Part shown: piece after piece, positions 60,475 through 64,000 of the stretch
Layout: every line of letters begins with the position of its first letter
How positions within the stretch are numbered: position 1 is the first letter of the stretch
NCBI GenBank assembly: GCA_964371785.1
Contig: CAYJOL010000001.1
Location: 529,442 to 593,441, forward strand
Origin: CAVQCT01 sp964371785
Lineage (GTDB): Bacteria; Zixibacteria; MSB-5A5; GN15; FEB-12
Direction: 5' to 3'
Length of the DNA stretch: 64,000 bases
Notes under the pieces: model-generated
Told to the model about the DNA's origin: nothing
What the model saw: the letters and a program-made list of their open reading frames with translations, nothing else
The model's database searches: none
Position numbers and translations under genes: made by a program

Positions 60475-62151
60475 TCAGTTGGAAGTTTCCGTGAAATCGA
60501 ACTCTTCCTTGGTCACGGGATGCGTTCCGGGTTTCGTTTTGCTGTGATGAACTACAGCCGCTTTGACGAAATCCCTGAACAGTGGATGGGGCCGGGTCGG
60601 CCGTGACTTGAGCTCCGGATGAAACTGTACGCCGACAAACCAGGGGTGATTCGGCAATTCGACTATCTCAACCAGGCGATTGTCCGGCGATACACCCGCC
60701 ATCTGAAGACCATGTTCTTCGAGCATGCCGCGATAGACGTTGTTCAGCTCATACCTGTGCCGGTGACGCTCGTGAATCTCTTCCTGCCCGTACGCCTGGT
60801 ATGACTTTGAATCAGTCTTGAGCACGCAGGGGTATGCGCCCAGACGCATGGTGCCGCCAAGCTCAGTCACCCCTTCCTGGTCGGCCATAAGGTGGATGAC
60901 CGGGTGTTTCAGGTCCCGATAGAACTCATACGAATGCGCATCTTTGAGATCACAAATATTCCGGGCGAATTCGATTACTGCGCACTGCATGCCGAGACAG
61001 ATACCGAAAAATGGGATATTGTGCTCACGGACATACCGGATTGCCTCGATCTTCCCCTCCACGCCGCGCTCGCCGAACCCTCCCGGAATCAGCAAACCAT
61101 CGATATCATGAAGGAACTGATCGGCTCCGTGTTGCTTGATATCTTCGGAACTCACCCACACCAGATTCACCTCGGCGTCACTGGTGACCCCGGCATGAAT
61201 GAACGACTCGATAATCGACTTATAGGCATCCTTCAGATTCACATACTTGCCGCAGATGCCAATCTTGATATGGTGTTTTGGATTGGCAATTTTCTCGGTC
61301 ATTGTTTCCCAGGCCGACATGTCAGGTTTCGGCAGGTCCCAGCCGAAATGCCGGCAAATGATATCATCCATTTCCTGGGCCTGGAATATTAGCGGAATGG
61401 CATAGATGCTGGACACATCTTCGGCCGAAATAACTGATTTGACGGGGACCGAGCAGAACAGGGAGATTTTTTGCCGAAGTGAATCGGAGAGCGGTTTGGC
61501 TGAGCGACACATCAGCATATTGGGCTGAATCCCGATTTCTCTAAGCTCTCTGACTGAGTGTTGGGTCGGTTTAGTCTTGAACTCTCCGGCCGTGCGAATG
61601 TACGGAACCAGCGTTACATGCACGAACATCGTGTTTTCCGGGCCCTCTTCCTGACCTATCTGGCGGATGGCTTCCAGAAACGGAAGCGACTCGATATCGC
61701 CCACCGTACCCCCGATTTCCACTACCGTGACATCGGGGCTATTCTCACTCTTTTCGAACTTCTTGATTCGGTTCTTGATCTCTTCCGTAATGTGCGGGAT
61801 CACCTGAACTGTGGCGCCAAGGTAATCGCCACGGCGTTCACGAGTGATAACCGTATTGTAGATCTGACCGGTCGTAACATTGTTGTCTTTGCTTAAGGAC
61901 TGATCGAGAAACCGCTCATAGTGGCCAAGGTCAAGGTCAGTCTCGGAGCCATCGTCCGTGACATACACTTCGCCGTGCTGAAACGGATTCATCGTTCCGG
62001 GATCGACATTGATATATGGGTCGCACTTGATGTTAACGACCTTCAGACCCCGCTGTTTGAGCAGGAGGCCGATCGAAGCCGCGGTAATTCCTTTACCGAG
62101 CGATGATACCACGCCTCCGGTCACGAAAATGTACTTTGTTTTGGCCGACAT
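60475..62151 (-). CDS. pyrG: CTP synthase PyrG
   Basis: Makes CTP from UTP, ATP and glutamine. The N-terminal synthetase has FVTGGVVSSLGKGITAAS, KCDPYINVDPGTMNPFQHGE and the YERF..SKDNNVTTGQIY region; the C-terminal glutaminase has IPGGFGERGVEGKI and FGICLGMQCAVIEFAR with its catalytic cysteine, and HPELKSRPTRPHPLF at the end. Length is 558 residues. AAGGTG lies before the ATG. It lies 41 bases after kdsB, whose enzyme consumes CTP. Confidence 0.97.
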   Translation of the reverse strand: MSAKTKYIFVTGGVVSSLGKGITAASIGLLLKQRGLKVVNIKCDPYINVDPGTMNPFQHGEVYVTDDGSETDLDLGHYERFLDQSLSKDNNVTTGQIYNTVITRERRGDYLGATVQVIPHITEEIKNRIKKFEKSENSPDVTVVEIGGTVGDIESLPFLEAIRQIGQEEGPENTMFVHVTLVPYIRTAGEFKTKPTQHSVRELREIGIQPNMLMCRSAKPLSDSLRQKISLFCSVPVKSVISAEDVSSIYAIPLIFQAQEMDDIICRHFGWDLPKPDMSAWETMTEKIANPKHHIKIGICGKYVNLKDAYKSIIESFIHAGVTSDAEVNLVWVSSEDIKQHGADQFLHDIDGLLIPGGFGERGVEGKIEAIRYVREHNIPFFGICLGMQCAVIEFARNICDLKDAHSYEFYRDLKHPVIHLMADQEGVTELGGTMRLGAYPCVLKTDSKSYQAYGQEEIHERHRHRYELNNVYRGMLEEHGLQMAGVSPDNRLVEIVELPNHPWFVGVQFHPELKSRPTRPHPLFRDFVKAAVVHHSKTKPGTHPVTKEEFDFTETSN

Positions 62152-62192
62152 ACTACACCTTGTTTCTTTTCTCTCGGGTTCCCAGCCGCTAA

Positions 62193-62930
62193 TTACATCT
62201 CTCTCATTATATGTAAATCTTCCGGACTGTCTACCGAAAATGACTTTATTTTTGTCCTATAGGCTCTGATTTCGCCGCCGTTTTCGAGAATGCGAAGCTG
62301 TTCGAGTGATTCGGCCCGTTCCGCTGAGCCTCGCCGCCACGACGCATATTCCTGAAGAGCTGACGCGCGAAAAAAATAGACTCCGATATGCAGCCAAAAC
62401 GGGTATTGCCTGGCCCGCTCGCCTTCCAACACCTTCTGAAGATACGGGATAGGATATCGTGAGAACCAGCGGGCATTGTTCCGATAGTCCAGAACGACTT
62501 TCACCTTATTCGGATCGAACAGCTCGTCATCCGAATTGATCTTTCGAACCAGCGTTGCGAACTTGATTGACCGGTCATCCTTCATCTGCGCTATCACGCC
62601 ATCAAACACTGTTCCACTCAGCCCAAACGTGTCTGCCTGCACATTTATTACGATATCGCCGCCCAACTTGCCTGCCGCTTCAGCCGCCCGATCGGAGCCG
62701 GTTTTGTGTTTTGCCGATGTTTTGACGACCTCGGCCCCAAATTGCTCGGCCGCCAGCCTTATTTCGGCCGAGTCTGTCGCTACGACCAGCCGGTCAATGA
62801 GCTTTGACCTGGTAATATTTCGGTGCACATAAAAAAGAAGCGGCTTCCCTTCGTGCTGATAAAGCACCTTGCCGGAAAACCGCGTCGAACCCAGCCTGGC
62901 TGGTATAACTGCTAGTACTTGCTGAGCCAT
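62193..62930 (-). CDS. kdsB: 3-deoxy-manno-octulosonate cytidylyltransferase KdsB
   Basis: Activates Kdo as CMP-Kdo for lipopolysaccharide core synthesis. VLAVIPARLGSTRFSGKVL, KHKTGSDRAAEAAGKLG, SRYPIPYLQKV, HIGVYFFRASALQEYASW and ESLEQLRILENGGEI are family features, and the C-terminal VDSPEDL is kept. The usual NVQGDEP is NVQADTFGL here, so the metal-binding aspartate remains but glutamate and proline are lost. The ATG at 62930 overlaps the gatC stop (TGATG); a GTG one codon earlier is possible. Length 245. Confidence 0.9.
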   Translation of the reverse strand: MAQQVLAVIPARLGSTRFSGKVLYQHEGKPLLFYVHRNITRSKLIDRLVVATDSAEIRLAAEQFGAEVVKTSAKHKTGSDRAAEAAGKLGGDIVINVQADTFGLSGTVFDGVIAQMKDDRSIKFATLVRKINSDDELFDPNKVKVVLDYRNNARWFSRYPIPYLQKVLEGERARQYPFWLHIGVYFFRASALQEYASWRRGSAERAESLEQLRILENGGEIRAYRTKIKSFSVDSPEDLHIMREM

Positions 62931-63214
62931 CACCCTATCACTTTCGGGACAATAAAGAACCTACCGTCGGTTTGGGGTCCGTTAGCCAGGGCCTGCTTAA
63001 CCGTCAGCGACTCCGTCGGGACATCGGGATGTCCTTCGCCGGGCCTCTCTTTTCTGTCGGTGATGGCAACCTGGCTGGTGTCGACCGCTTTCAACTGCTC
63101 AAAATAGCCCACCATGACTTCGATTTCTTTGATGAGTGCTGCTGATTCTGTTGGGGTAATTCGTATTCGGGCGAACTCTGCGAGACGGTCAATTTGCACT
63201 TTTGGTCGTGGCAT
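62930..63214 (-). CDS. gatC: Aspartyl/glutamyl-tRNA amidotransferase subunit C
   Basis: Small subunit of GatCAB, which converts misacylated Glu-tRNAGln and Asp-tRNAAsn to the correct forms. The helix RLAEFARIRITPTESAALIK, EVMVGYFEQLKAVDTSQV and the late GRFFIVPKVIG, with the hallmark F..VP.V, are clear. Length 94. gatA and gatB are not in the window. The ATG lies 5 bases after the -10 box of its promoter. Confidence 0.93.
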   Translation of the reverse strand: MPRPKVQIDRLAEFARIRITPTESAALIKEIEVMVGYFEQLKAVDTSQVAITDRKERPGEGHPDVPTESLTVKQALANGPQTDGRFFIVPKVIG

Positions 63215-63219
63215 AGGCT

Positions 63220-63248
63220 ATGATATGGAGAGTCCTAAATCGTGTCAA
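63220..63248 (-). promoter_or_regulatory. Promoter of gatC, apparently leaderless
   Basis: On the minus strand a perfect TTGACA (63248-63243), then 17 bases, then TATCAT (63225-63220). The gap from the -10 box to the ATG is AGCCT, five bases, so transcription should start at or next to the A of the start codon. No ribosome-binding site is present. The same geometry is seen before purM. Confidence 0.7.
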
Positions 63249-63337
63249 GGACAAAACCGGCCCATTAGCATCATATTGAATAACAACGCATTAGACTGCC
63301 TGAGTGGTAGATTGTGAAGGTTTTTTCAAGGGAAGTC

Positions 63338-63366
63338 TTTCCATTTGACGGTAAATGTAGTATATT
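63338..63366 (+). promoter_or_regulatory. Possible promoter of the receiver-domain gene
   Basis: TATATT (63361-63366), five of six to consensus, stands 17 bases from TTTCCA (63338-63343), four of six. It would leave a leader of about 60 bases before the ATG, with AAGGG close to the start. A TTGACG nearby has wrong spacing. Confidence 0.35.
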
Positions 63367-63433
63367 GGTCAGTCGAATGGAACCTTCAGGAAGATTCACA
63401 ACCGTCATACTAAAAATGGATGGGTAAGGGATT

Positions 63434-63802
63434 ATGAACAAAAAGGTTATTATTGCTGCCAACAACATGATCTTCACTTCCAAAATAATGTCCATCCTTG
63501 ATAACATGGAAGCCGAGGCGATTAAGGCTATCCGTTCGGATGAAATTTTCACCAAGGCTCAGGAGCTTCAGCCCGACCTGATTATCATCGATTTAAATCT
63601 GAACGGAATTGAGGCCCCCTCGCTAATCAACAAACTCCGTTCTTATGGCGCGACCGCCAGCATTCCTATCGTCTGCTACTCGCCCCACGTGCTTAAGGAG
63701 CAGATGGAAGCGGCTATGAGCGCCGGAGCTACTGAAGTCTATCCGAATTCCAAGATGACTTCGAAAATGAATCAGATTCTCTCGAAATACATCGAAGTCT
63801 GA
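63434..63802 (+). CDS. Atypical stand-alone receiver-domain protein
   Basis: A 122-residue CheY-like single domain. The fold positions are recognisable: VIIAANNMIF, the phospho-acceptor candidate Asp53 in LIIIDLNLNG, IPIVCYSPH with Ser83, and Lys107 in the last loop (YPNSKM). The acidic pair normally at the end of the first strand, which holds Mg, is replaced by Ala-Asn-Asn. Phosphorylation by the usual chemistry is therefore doubtful. It has no output domain and no kinase neighbour, and is divergent from gatC. Ribosome site AAGGG precedes the ATG. Confidence 0.8.
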   Translation: MNKKVIIAANNMIFTSKIMSILDNMEAEAIKAIRSDEIFTKAQELQPDLIIIDLNLNGIEAPSLINKLRSYGATASIPIVCYSPHVLKEQMEAAMSAGATEVYPNSKMTSKMNQILSKYIEV

Positions 63803-63958
63803 TTCTTGTCTGACGTGCCGGTCGCGCAGGCCCGGCCAATCCGCACAAATCAGCGCAGTCCGGACTCCCCCGAGGTTGAGTTGAGCATTGCACGCTCCCT
63901 TTGTGTCGACGCGGGGTGCCCCACCTTTCAGGTGGGTTCTTAGAATGTACATCCGGCT

Positions 63959-63999
63959 ACATAGGATACACTTTAGACCGGAAACATAGGTAACACTTT
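63959..63999. mobile_element. Possible insertion-sequence end (IS481-like terminal repeat)
   Basis: ACATAGG-AT-ACACTTT (63959-63974) and ACATAGG-TA-ACACTTT (63984-63999) are direct repeats 25 bases apart. On the minus strand they read TGTTACCTATG and TGTATCCTATG separated by a CCGG-containing spacer, the form I recall from the termini of IS481-family elements. No transposase is seen within the window. It may be a remnant end or continue beyond base 64000. Confidence 0.35.
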
Positions 64000-64000
64000 T

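Noticed and set aside
63920..63936. Hairpin CCCACCT-TTC-AGGTGGG as terminator of the receiver gene
   Set aside because: It is over 110 bases after the stop and is followed by only a short T-rich run; it may belong to a dispersed repeat.
1..64000. tRNA, rRNA or CRISPR arrays
   Set aside because: No cloverleaf, rRNA-like or regularly spaced repeat sequence was recognised by eye; a tRNA scan would be decisive.

Overview
The window reads as a chromosomal segment of a Gram-negative bacterium of the Fibrobacteres-Chlorobi-Bacteroidetes superphylum or a neighbour such as candidate phylum Zixibacteria (inference). An outer membrane is implied by an apolipoprotein N-acyltransferase, a Kdo cytidylyltransferase, a Wza-type export protein and a small lipoprotein. 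Two secreted proteins end in FlgD-like, type IX-style sorting domains with a YPNPFNPST or FPNPF motif. Base composition and gene style are even throughout. I see no rRNA, tRNA, CRISPR array, prophage or complete insertion sequence. Almost all genes lie on the minus strand in tightly overlapping operons; only five or six are on the plus strand.

Layout: (1) 1-14,900 is a complete division and cell wall (dcw) cluster read leftwards: mraZ, rsmH, ftsL, ftsI (with PASTA domains), murE, murF, mraY, murD, ftsW, murG, murC, ftsQ and a cut-off ftsA. A promoter with GTGG repeats stands before mraZ. (2) 15,245-17,569 (plus) is a gingipain-like C25 protease. (3) 17,562-24,517 holds two glycosyltransferases, a FemAB/GNAT-like protein, a secreted beta-propeller protein and lnt. 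(4) 24,600-29,835 holds gpmI, purM, an exported SagB-type nitroreductase, an rluD-type pseudouridine synthase and a pdxJ-like gene lacking key histidines. (5) 29,869-38,158 holds ksgA, tatD, metG, ricT, holB and an envC-ftsX-ftsE module whose ATPase is degenerate. (6) 38,260-46,089 holds a YCF48-like exported protein (plus), rho, rsfS, a LytR_C protein, an outer-membrane protein, a short glmU-like uridylyltransferase, panD, a Nudix hydrolase, panC and a membrane protein. (7) 46,090-46,500 is a gene-free stretch with an inverted-repeat element. (8) 46,501-59,971 holds a DRG/TGS GTPase and then an exopolysaccharide locus: two DegT aminotransferases, a GT4, a glucuronyl C5-epimerase-like protein, a MurJ/Wzx-type flippase, a hexapeptide acyltransferase, Wzz, Wza and two multi-span GT-C-like proteins. 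(9) 59,978-63,214 holds a lipoprotein, pyrG, kdsB and gatC, followed by an atypical receiver-domain protein (plus). The last 60 bases resemble an insertion-sequence end.

How it works together: the dcw cluster makes lipid II and the septal machinery, with FtsEX-EnvC probably regulating wall cleavage at division. The exopolysaccharide locus carries sugar modification, assembly, flipping, chain-length control and export functions. PyrG makes CTP, which KdsB uses to activate Kdo for lipopolysaccharide. Several promoters share the form TTGACN, 17 bases, TATNNT. Two of them (gatC and purM) sit so close to the ATG that the transcripts should be leaderless. TTG and GTG starts are common, often with a good Shine-Dalgarno sequence, and I moved several starts for that reason.

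The strongest candidates for new biology are the PdxJ-like protein without catalytic histidines, the FtsE homologue without Q-loop, signature or H-loop residues, the exported SagB-type enzyme, and the C5-epimerase in a polysaccharide locus. All function calls rest on motif recognition by eye; no database search was possible.
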